From assembly GCA_018240325.1 (NCBI GenBank), contig JAFEFZ010000256.1, forward strand, positions 1 to 35,314: a DNA stretch of 35,314 nt, read 5' to 3'. This DNA comes from Pseudomonadota bacterium (lineage in GTDB: Bacteria; Pseudomonadota; Gammaproteobacteria; Burkholderiales; Burkholderiaceae_C). The notes under the pieces are model-generated. The model saw nothing but the letters and a program-made list of their open reading frames with translations, was not told the origin of the DNA and did not search any database. Position 1 is the stretch's first letter. The number at the start of each line of letters is the position of its first letter. Shown in pieces: positions 25,717 to 35,314 of this stretch. The translations under genes were made by a program, and so were the position numbers.

Positions 25717-26265
25717 TCAGCCGCCGTGCAACAGCGGCGCCGCCGCGGCCAGCGCCGCATCGAGCCGGGCGTCGCCGCGGCCGCCGACCAGCACCCACGG
25801 AACCCGATGCGCGTGCAGCAGCGTGCGCAGCAAGGCGTCCACCGGCGCGCGCACCTGCGGGCCGTCGCGCTGCAGGCCGTCGGCCTGCCACGGCAGGTCG
25901 AGCGCGGTAACCAGCGTCAGGTGCACGTCGCGCCGGTGCAGCCGCACCGCAGCCTCGTCCAGCGACGCGTCGCCGAAGACCAGCCGGCTGTAGACCGCGG
26001 TCATCAGCGCGCTGGTGTCGGCGACGACCAGGTCGTGGCCGGCGGCGGCCGCCGCGATCCGCCGGTGCTGCTCGGCGGCGATCGCCGCCTGCTCGTCGAT
26101 GCGCGGCGTGCGGCCCTCGCGCTCGCACCAGCCGCGCAGCCATTCCGCCACCCAGGTGCAGCGCAGGCCGGTGTCGGCGGCCAGGCGCCCGGCCAGTGCC
26201 GCGGCCAGCGTGGTCTTGCCGGTGCTCTCGGCACCGAGCACGGCGATCACGCGCGCCTCAGCCAT
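25717..26265 (-). CDS. NadR-type ribosylnicotinamide kinase (ATPase domain only)
   Basis: This P-loop protein corresponds to the C-terminal kinase domain of NadR, which phosphorylates nicotinamide riboside to NMN. It has Walker A GAESTGKTTL near the N-terminus, WVAEWLRGWCEREGRTP, a Walker B-like LVVADTSALMTAVYSRLVFG, and LPWQADGLQRDGPQVRAPVDALL, which matches NadR's DDGLRSLG region. The NMN adenylyltransferase and HTH domains of full NadR are absent, so NMN must be adenylated by another enzyme. I use the ATG at 26265 (182 residues); one two codons upstream at 26271 is possible. Both overlap the end of pnuC, which supports joint transport and phosphorylation of the substrate. Confidence 0.87.
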   Translation of the reverse strand: MAEARVIAVLGAESTGKTTLAAALAGRLAADTGLRCTWVAEWLRGWCEREGRTPRIDEQAAIAAEQHRRIAAAAAGHDLVVADTSALMTAVYSRLVFGDASLDEAAVRLHRRDVHLTLVTALDLPWQADGLQRDGPQVRAPVDALLRTLLHAHRVPWVLVGGRGDARLDAALAAAAPLLHGG

Positions 26266-26890
26266 GCGCATCCGCCAGGCGCCGCCAGGCGCGCCAGCCG
26301 CTGACCGACAGCAGCGCGAACAGCGCGTACAGCAGCGTGGTCAGCCACAACGCCTTCAGTGCGAACAGCGCGACGCTGAAGATGTTGACGGCGAGCCAGA
26401 CCAGCCAGTTCTCGACGTACTTGCGCCCCAGCAGCCATTGGCCGGCGATGCTGCCCACGGTGGGCAGCGCGTCCCACCACGGCATGTCGCTGTCGGTGGT
26501 GTGGCGCAGCAGCAGCGCCAGCAGCGGCCAGCCGGCCAGCACCGCGAGCCCGATCCGCCAACGGCCTGCCGCACCGAGCCGGCGCACGCGCAGCGCGCCG
26601 CCGTCGTCGCCGCGGCCGCGCAGCCACTGCCACCAGCCCCACAGCGCGACCGCCGCGAACAGCAGCTGCAAGGCCGCCTGGCCATAGAGCCGGCTGTGCC
26701 GGAACAGCAGGAAGTACAGCAGCGACGCCGCGATCGCCAGCGGCCAGCCGGTCGGGTTGACGCGGATGTTGCAGCCGACCATCGCCAGCGACAGCACGAC
26801 GGCGACGACTTCGGCCCAGGTGATGTCGGCGCCGGCGACGACGAAGGCAGGCGCCAGCAGCGGCTGCACGGCCTGCGCCAGCGCGTCCAC
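26258..26890 (-). CDS. pnuC: Nicotinamide riboside transporter PnuC
   Basis: The 210-residue inner-membrane protein shows about seven hydrophobic segments and the PnuC signatures: NIRVNPTGWPLAIAASLLYFLLF, ALWGWWQWLRG (WWxW), LPTVGSIAGQWLLGRKYVENWLVWLAVNIFSV (Q..ENW..W..N). PnuC moves nicotinamide riboside by facilitated diffusion, with trapping by phosphorylation. The start is GTG at 26890, with GAGG 8-11 bases upstream on the minus strand. It begins ten bases after the ftsB stop and overlaps the kinase gene at its end, so it forms a transport/kinase pair inside the eno-ftsB cluster. I see no riboswitch-like leader in the ten-base gap. Confidence 0.93.
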   Translation of the reverse strand: MDALAQAVQPLLAPAFVVAGADITWAEVVAVVLSLAMVGCNIRVNPTGWPLAIAASLLYFLLFRHSRLYGQAALQLLFAAVALWGWWQWLRGRGDDGGALRVRRLGAAGRWRIGLAVLAGWPLLALLLRHTTDSDMPWWDALPTVGSIAGQWLLGRKYVENWLVWLAVNIFSVALFALKALWLTTLLYALFALLSVSGWRAWRRLADAHG

Positions 26891-26900
26891 CGATGCCGCC

Positions 26901-27179
26901 TCAGCGCTTGGGCGGGCCGAGCTGCACCAGGATCTCGTCGGGCTTGACCATGCCGAGCTCGGAGCGCGCCCGCTCTTCGACCATCTCGAGGCCTTCCTTC
27001 AGGTCGCTGATCTCGGCTCCCAGGCGCTGGTTGCGCAGCCGCGCCGCAGCGTTGGTCTGTTCCTGCGCGTCGAGCTGCGACTGCAGCTGCACCACGTGCG
27101 ACAGCCCGCCCTTGCCGAGCCACAGCTCGGCCTGCACCAGCGCCAGCAGCGCGATCAGCAGCAGGGGAATCAGGCGCAT
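26901..27179 (-). CDS. ftsB: Cell division protein FtsB
   Basis: The 92-residue bitopic protein has an N-terminal membrane anchor (RLIPLLLIALLALVQAELWL, about 2-21) and a periplasmic coiled coil (about 28-70: VVQLQSQLDAQEQTNAAARLRNQRLGAEI) ending EERARSELGMVKPDEILVQL, the FtsB hallmark that binds FtsL and FtsQ in the divisome. Length is normal. The eno-ftsB linkage is standard in beta- and gammaproteobacteria; here two lipoprotein genes have come between them. Confidence 0.93.
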   Translation of the reverse strand: MRLIPLLLIALLALVQAELWLGKGGLSHVVQLQSQLDAQEQTNAAARLRNQRLGAEISDLKEGLEMVEERARSELGMVKPDEILVQLGPPKR

Positions 27180-27206
27180 CGGTGGGTCGCGTTCGCCGGC
27201 GGTGCT

Positions 27207-27599
27207 CTAAGGCTCGCCGAGGGTCAGGACTTTGAGCTTGGCCATGCGTTCGTTGAACGACGCGACCACCTTTTTCAGCAGGTCGGGCCTGTCGGCCGCC
27301 TCGCCCGACTGGCGGAAGCTCACCCGGTAGCTGCCGTCGGGCAGCACGCTCAGCGTGCCGGTGATCTCGGCACCGCCGTCGGTGCCCACGGCGGTGCCGG
27401 CGCGCCGGTCCTGCCGGCTGACCGCGAGCTTCTGGTCGGTCAGCGCGCCGACCATCGAATCGAAGCTGCGGTCGTAGCTGCTCAGGCTGACGATGTCGGG
27501 CGCCGAACTCGGGCCGGAACCGGCGCAGCCGGCGGCGGCGAGCACGGCCGCTGCCGCCCATCCCAGTGCCGCCCGCCGGCGCAGCGCCCCCGGTGCCAT
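27207..27599 (-). CDS. Putative lipoprotein, paralogue of the adjacent upstream gene
   Basis: The 130-residue product has a signal peptide with lipobox LAAAGC near residues 20-25 and a small domain: YDRSFDSMVGALTDQKLAVSRQDRRAG, then EITGTLSVLPDGSYRVSFRQSG and LLKKVVASFNERM. This pattern repeats in the neighbouring product (FDRAFDAALGAMSAQGLSIATQDRASG; RVAFDQSG; LVQRVVADYNRRM), so the two arose by tandem duplication. Function is unknown. A membrane-anchored periplasmic or outer-membrane location is inferred. The start overlaps the previous stop by one base (TGATG). Confidence 0.82.
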   Translation of the reverse strand: MAPGALRRRAALGWAAAAVLAAAGCAGSGPSSAPDIVSLSSYDRSFDSMVGALTDQKLAVSRQDRRAGTAVGTDGGAEITGTLSVLPDGSYRVSFRQSGEAADRPDLLKKVVASFNERMAKLKVLTLGEP

Positions 27600-27991
27600 C
27601 AGCGGCCCATGCGCCGGTTGTAGTCGGCGACCACGCGCTGCACCAGCTCGGGGTCGGCGCCGCCGCTCTGGTCGAAGGCCACGCGCGTCGTGCCGTCGGC
27701 CTGCGGCCGCACGCTCGCGGTCAGCGACATCGCGCCGCGGCGGCCGACGATCACCCCCGACGCGCGGTCCTGCGTGGCGATCGACAGGCCTTGAGCGCTC
27801 ATCGCGCCGAGCGCGGCGTCGAAGGCGCGGTCGAAGGTGCTCGGGTAGGCTGCCGGCACCGGCGTGCCGTAGGGGTAGGCAACGCAGCCGCTCAGCACGG
27901 CCAGCGCTGCCAGCACCGCCGTGAGCACGCCCGCCGCCCGCGCGCGCCGCGGCGGGGCCGGGCGGGTCGTGGGGGTGCAGGGCGGCAGCAT
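27599..27991 (-). CDS. Putative lipoprotein, first of a tandem pair
   Basis: The 130-residue product has a long basic N-region, hydrophobic core and lipobox LSGC (about 33-36), followed by FDRAFDAALGAMSAQGLSIATQDRASGVIVG, MSLTASVRPQADGTTRVAFDQSG and VVADYNRRMGR. It is clearly related to the next gene. The domain resembles small lipoproteins that pair a Phe/Tyr-Asp-Arg helix with a beta-meander, but I cannot name a family. It starts 13 bases after eno and ends inside the start of its paralogue, so it belongs to the eno transcript. A GTG inside the N-region could be the true start. Confidence 0.8.
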   Translation of the reverse strand: MLPPCTPTTRPAPPRRARAAGVLTAVLAALAVLSGCVAYPYGTPVPAAYPSTFDRAFDAALGAMSAQGLSIATQDRASGVIVGRRGAMSLTASVRPQADGTTRVAFDQSGGADPELVQRVVADYNRRMGR

Positions 27992-28004
27992 CGCAGCAGC
28001 GGTT

Positions 28005-29622
<1,618 letters not shown>

Positions 29623-29692
29623 GGCGTGTCCTCAGCAGCTGAAGCCGTTCAGGCCCGGGAACCGGCGGGTCGGCATGTCGGCAGCAACGGCC

Positions 29693-30550
29693 TCAGCAAG
29701 TGAAGTCATTTTCCAGCAGCGGCTGCTGCTTGATCACGCGGTCCACCGCCAGCAGCTGCTCCAGCAGCGCGCGCATGTGCTTCAGCGGCACCGCGTTCGG
29801 GCCGTCGCTCAGCGCCCTGGCCGGATCGGGGTGCGTCTCCATGAACAACCCGGCGATGCCCACCGCCACCGCCGCGCGCGCCAGCACCGGCACGAACTCG
29901 CGCTGGCCGCCGGAGCTGGTGCCCTGGCCGCCGGGCAGCTGCACGCTGTGCGTGGCGTCGAAGACCACCGGCGCGCCGGTCTCGCGCATGATCGCCAGGC
30001 TGCGCATGTCGGAGACGAGGTTGTGGTAGCCGAAGCTCACGCCGCGCTCGCAGGCCATGAAGCGATCTTCCGACAGGCCGGCTTCCCTGGCCGCCGCGCG
30101 CGCCTTGTCGATCACGTTCTTCATGTCCTGCGGCGCGAGGAACTGGCCCTTCTTGATGTTCACCGGCAAGCCGGCCTGCGCGACCGCGCGGATGAAGTCG
30201 GTCTGCCGGCACAGGAAGGCGGGGGTCTGCAGCACGTCGACGGCCGCGGCCACCGCCGGAATCTCGGCCTCGGCATGCACGTCGGTCAGCACCGGCACGC
30301 CCAGGTCGCGCCGGACCTGCGCCAGGATCTCGAGGCCGCGCTCCATGCCGGGGCCGCGGAAGCTGGCGCCGCTGGAGCGGTTGGCCTTGTCGTAGCTGCT
30401 CTTGAAGATGAAGGGGATGCCGAGTTCGGCGGTGATCTCCTTCAATCGCCCGGCGACCTCGGTCTGCAGCGTTTCGCCCTCGACCACGCAAGGGCCGGCG
30501 ATCAGGAAGAAGGGCCGGTCGAGGCCGACCTCGAAGCCGCACAAGTTCAT
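29693..30550 (-). CDS. kdsA: 3-deoxy-8-phosphooctulonate synthase (KDO-8-P synthase)
   Basis: KdsA condenses phosphoenolpyruvate with arabinose-5-phosphate to give KDO-8-phosphate for lipopolysaccharide core synthesis. The 285-residue product shows [12 protein letters not shown] (Cys21), [50 protein letters not shown] and FMETHPDP. The Cys in AGPC, with the His of ATHS and Glu of METH, fits the metal-dependent class (E. coli has Asn at the Cys position). It is 70 bases downstream of pyrG. Its Shine-Dalgarno AGGGGG (30555-30560) can pair with an upstream CCCCCT. Confidence 0.97.
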   Translation of the reverse strand: MNLCGFEVGLDRPFFLIAGPCVVEGETLQTEVAGRLKEITAELGIPFIFKSSYDKANRSSGASFRGPGMERGLEILAQVRRDLGVPVLTDVHAEAEIPAVAAAVDVLQTPAFLCRQTDFIRAVAQAGLPVNIKKGQFLAPQDMKNVIDKARAAAREAGLSEDRFMACERGVSFGYHNLVSDMRSLAIMRETGAPVVFDATHSVQLPGGQGTSSGGQREFVPVLARAAVAVGIAGLFMETHPDPARALSDGPNAVPLKHMRALLEQLLAVDRVIKQQPLLENDFTC

Positions 30551-30554
30551 GAAG

Positions 30555-30589
30555 CCCCCTTGGCCCTGCGGGCCGTCGCCGCGAGGGGG
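30555..30589 (-). promoter_or_regulatory. Stem-loop that includes the kdsA ribosome-binding site
   Basis: On the minus strand CCCCCT (30589-30584) can pair with AGGGGG (30560-30555), which is the kdsA Shine-Dalgarno, four bases before the ATG. Inside lies a perfect GGCCC-GCA-GGGCC stem (30574-30562). The paired form would hide the ribosome-binding site in the pyrG-kdsA intercistronic region. The pairing is seen; regulation is inferred. Confidence 0.4.
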
Positions 30590-30620
30590 AGCGAGCGCCT
30601 CCGCAACGGCCGAGCGGCGC

Positions 30621-33292
<2,672 letters not shown>

Positions 33293-33593
33293 CGGCCGCG
33301 CGGCGAGGCCGCCCCGGCGCGCTGCCGAATCTGGACGCGCGCCGGCGTTTCGAGCGCTTGCGGCAACCCGAATTCGGGCAGCAGAACGGGTTCGACGAGG
33401 GCCACGAGGCGATGCACGGCCTTCAGGACGTGGCCGTCGGCCTGGACGGCCGCGCTGCGGCGGCCAGGGGCTGTGGCGCAGCGGCGGCGCAGGCTGCGCG
33501 AGTGTGCCGGGGCCTTGCGCAGGCCCGCCGCCGGCAACGGTCGCCGGCGTCTGTTACCTTCGCGGCAGTTGAACTGACAAGAAGGGGCCGCCG
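33293..33593. other. Interval between PEP-CTERM gene and gshA
   Basis: No gene is recognised in these 301 bases. Open frames on both strands (about 33320-33537) keep GC-rich third positions and give unremarkable amino acid mixtures, so a decayed or very small gene cannot be excluded. AGAAGGGG 9-16 bases before the gshA ATG is the ribosome-binding site. GTTACCTT around 33553 might be part of the gshA promoter. Confidence 0.4.
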
Positions 33594-35147
33594 ATGGGCC
33601 TGACAGCCGACCGTCTGGTGGAACGCCTGCTCGCGCTGCCGCGCGATGCGCTGGCCGGCATGCGCTGCGGCATCGAGAAAGAGAGCCTGCGCGTGCTGCC
33701 CGGCGGCGGGCTGGCGCTGACGCCGCACCCGACGGCGCTGGGATCGGCGCTGACCCACCCGCACATCACCACCGACTTCAGCGAGTCGCAGCTCGAGCTG
33801 ATCACCCGCCCGCACACCGAAATCGATGCCTGCCTGGCCGAGCTGACCGAGATCCACCAGTTCGTCTACCGCACGTTGCAGGCCGCGGGCGACGAGATGC
33901 TGTGGGTCGGCAGCATGCCCTGCGGGCTGCCGCCGGACGAGAACATCCCGATCGGCAGCTACGGCGCGTCGAACATCGCGCGCATGAAGAGCGTCTACCG
34001 CATGGGCCTGGGCCACCGCTACGGCCGGCGCATGCAGACGATCTCGGGCATCCACTACAACTGGTCGCTGCCCGGGTTGGACAACACGCGCTACTTCGGC
34101 CTGATCCGCAACTTCCGGCGCCAGTCGTTCCTGCTGCTGACGCTGTTCGGCGCGTCGCCGGCGGTGTGCACGAGCTTCGTCGCCGGGCGCGATCACGGCC
34201 TGGAGCTGCTCGCCGGCAACACGCTGTACCTGCCGCACGCGACCTCGCTGCGCATGGGCAACCTCGGCTACCGCAGCGAGGCGCAGGCCAGTCTGGCGGT
34301 GTCGTACAACAGCCTGGACAGCTACGGCGCTTCGCTGCAGCAGGCGCTGACCCGAAGCTATCCGGCCTACGAGGCGATCGGCATCCGCAACCTCGGCGGC
34401 GAGTACAACCAGCTGGCCACCAGCCTGCTGCAGATCGAGAACGAGTTCTACGGCACGATCCGGCCCAAGCGCGTGATCCACCCCGGCGAGCGGCCGCTGC
34501 ACGCGCTGCGCGAACGCGGCGTCGAATACGTCGAGGTGCGCTGCATGGACCTCGACCCCTTCCTGCCGGTGGGCATCGACGCCGCGGTGATGCGTTTCCT
34601 CGACCTGTTCCTGCTGCACTGCCTGCTGGCCGACAGCCCGCCCGACACGCCCGACGAGATCGCCGCGCTCGGCCGCAACCAGCAGCGCACCGCGGCGCGC
34701 GGCCGCGAGCCGGGGCTGATGCTCGAGCGCGCCGGGCGCGAAGTGGCGCTGATCGATTGGGGCGCCGAGATCGTCGAGCAGTGCGCGCCGCTGGCCGGCG
34801 CGCTCGATGCCGCGCTCGGCGGGGGCGGCTACCGCGATGCGCAGCGCGCGGCGCAGGCCGCGCTCGCGTCACCGTCCAGCCTGCCGTCGGCGCGCGTGCT
34901 CGCGGCGATGCGCGCCGACTTCGACGGCTCCTACGTGCGCTGCACGCGCGCGCTGTCGAAGGCGACGCGCGCGCACCTGCTCGAGCTGCCCTGGTCCGAC
35001 GAGGCGCAGCAGCGCTACGCGGCGCTGGCCGCGCAGTCGCTCGCGCAGCAGCGGCAGATCGAAGCTGCCGACGCGATGCCCTTCGAGGCCTACCGGCAGG
35101 ACTACCTGTCGCCGCGGCGGCTGGGCCTGCCCAGCGCCGCGGACTGA
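33594..35147 (+). CDS. gshA: Glutamate--cysteine ligase (type 1)
   Basis: GshA joins L-glutamate to L-cysteine with ATP, the first step of glutathione synthesis. The 517-residue product follows the E. coli-type family: GMRCGIEKESLRV near the N-terminus, HPTALGSALTHPHITTDFSESQLELIT, WVGSMPCGLP, YGASNIARMKSVYRMGLGHRYGRRMQTISGIHYNWSLP, and GVEYVEVRCMDLDPFLPVGID in the C-terminal half. Length matches type 1 enzymes. The ATG is supported by AGAAGGGG upstream. It is a single gene, separated by 301 bases from the PEP-CTERM gene and converging with the partial gene at the window end. Confidence 0.97.
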   Translation: MGLTADRLVERLLALPRDALAGMRCGIEKESLRVLPGGGLALTPHPTALGSALTHPHITTDFSESQLELITRPHTEIDACLAELTEIHQFVYRTLQAAGDEMLWVGSMPCGLPPDENIPIGSYGASNIARMKSVYRMGLGHRYGRRMQTISGIHYNWSLPGLDNTRYFGLIRNFRRQSFLLLTLFGASPAVCTSFVAGRDHGLELLAGNTLYLPHATSLRMGNLGYRSEAQASLAVSYNSLDSYGASLQQALTRSYPAYEAIGIRNLGGEYNQLATSLLQIENEFYGTIRPKRVIHPGERPLHALRERGVEYVEVRCMDLDPFLPVGIDAAVMRFLDLFLLHCLLADSPPDTPDEIAALGRNQQRTAARGREPGLMLERAGREVALIDWGAEIVEQCAPLAGALDAALGGGGYRDAQRAAQAALASPSSLPSARVLAAMRADFDGSYVRCTRALSKATRAHLLELPWSDEAQQRYAALAAQSLAQQRQIEAADAMPFEAYRQDYLSPRRLGLPSAAD

Positions 35148-35148
35148 A

Positions 35149-35180
35149 GCCGCGGCGGGTGCCGCACCGGGTGCCGCGGC
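35149..35180. terminator. GC-rich inverted repeat after gshA, possible terminator
   Basis: GCCGCGGC at 35149-35156 recurs at 35173-35180, itself self-complementary, so the two can pair around a 16-base spacer. It lies in the convergent space between gshA and the partial gene. No T-run is present, so termination is only a suggestion. Confidence 0.3.
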
Positions 35181-35214
35181 CCCGGCGGTCGAAGATCCGG
35201 CGCGAGCTTCGGCT

Positions 35215-35314
35215 TCAGCCGCAGCTGCCGCAGCAGCCGCCGCCTTCGGCCGCGGCGGCCACCGTCGCGGCGAACACGCGCTTGGGCGTGTAGCCGGCTT
35301 CGCGGATCGCATCG
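35215..35314 (-). CDS. C-terminus of a small Cys-rich protein, possibly a metal-binding HMA-type protein (partial)
   Basis: Only the last 32 residues are in the window: AIREAGYTPKRV followed by an Ala-rich stretch and the end GGGCCGSCG. The AIREAGYTP piece resembles the last helix and turn of heavy-metal-associated (HMA) domains, and the Cys-rich end fits metal binding. The start lies beyond the window, so the identity is tentative. It converges with gshA. Confidence 0.45.
   Translation of the reverse strand, partial: DAIREAGYTPKRVFAATVAAAAEGGGCCGSCG

Noticed and set aside
23319-25760. 813-codon minus-strand open frame opposite the Ala-rich, beta-helix and Hsp33 genes
   Set aside because: Opposes two certain genes and shows no recognisable domain.

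Overview
The window reads as chromosomal DNA of a high-GC betaproteobacterium, most likely in the order Burkholderiales (Rubrivivax/Leptothrix/Piscinibacter-like). The reasons are the very GC-rich third codon positions, the minus-strand cluster pyrG-kdsA-DUF1330-eno-ftsB in the order usual for that group, a TctC-type solute receptor, a PEP-CTERM surface protein and divergent yajQ/murB. I saw no tRNA, rRNA, CRISPR array, transposase or phage gene.

Layout. 1-1770: a hairpin repeat, then yajQ and murB diverging from a 42-base gap. 1846-4706: a minus-strand pair encoding a short secreted molybdopterin-oxidoreductase-fold protein and a hybrid histidine kinase, preceded by a 13-bp perfect hairpin. 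4938-7653: a fumarylacetoacetate-hydrolase-family enzyme and an acyl-CoA ligase. 7654-8247: no gene, but a composite of inverted repeats. 8248-11200: a minus-strand operon of prolyl oligopeptidase, small GNAT and DUF924, joined by 4-base overlaps. 11336-13986: a TctC receptor and a wax-ester-synthase/DGAT-like acyltransferase. 14172-17263: a ProQ-family RNA chaperone, a PAS/response-regulator protein with a degenerate kinase core, and a crotonase. 17264-17424: a large palindrome. 17578-20908: an AhpD-like protein and a cyclase-ATPase-TPR protein. 20937-25697: an unknown secreted protein, a HAD hydrolase, a WYL regulator, an Ala-rich unknown, a gamma-carbonic-anhydrase-like protein and Hsp33. 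25717-32291: a long minus-strand cluster (pyrG, kdsA, DUF1330, eno, two duplicated lipoproteins, ftsB, pnuC, NadR-type kinase). 32567-35147: a PEP-CTERM protein and gshA. The window ends inside the C-terminus of a Cys-rich small protein.

Most of the content is housekeeping: cell wall (murB, kdsA, ftsB), nucleotide and central metabolism (pyrG, eno), redox defence (gshA, hslO, AhpD-like) and NAD precursor salvage (pnuC plus kinase). The less ordinary material is the two families of intergenic palindromes, the signalling proteins whose catalytic residues are missing, the tandem lipoprotein duplication wedged between eno and ftsB, and a PEP-CTERM protein with a Cys/Gln pattern that recalls internal-thioester domains. 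No single locus is clearly a new defence or biosynthetic system. The conserved-loop hairpin family is the strongest candidate for something not explained by ordinary annotation.
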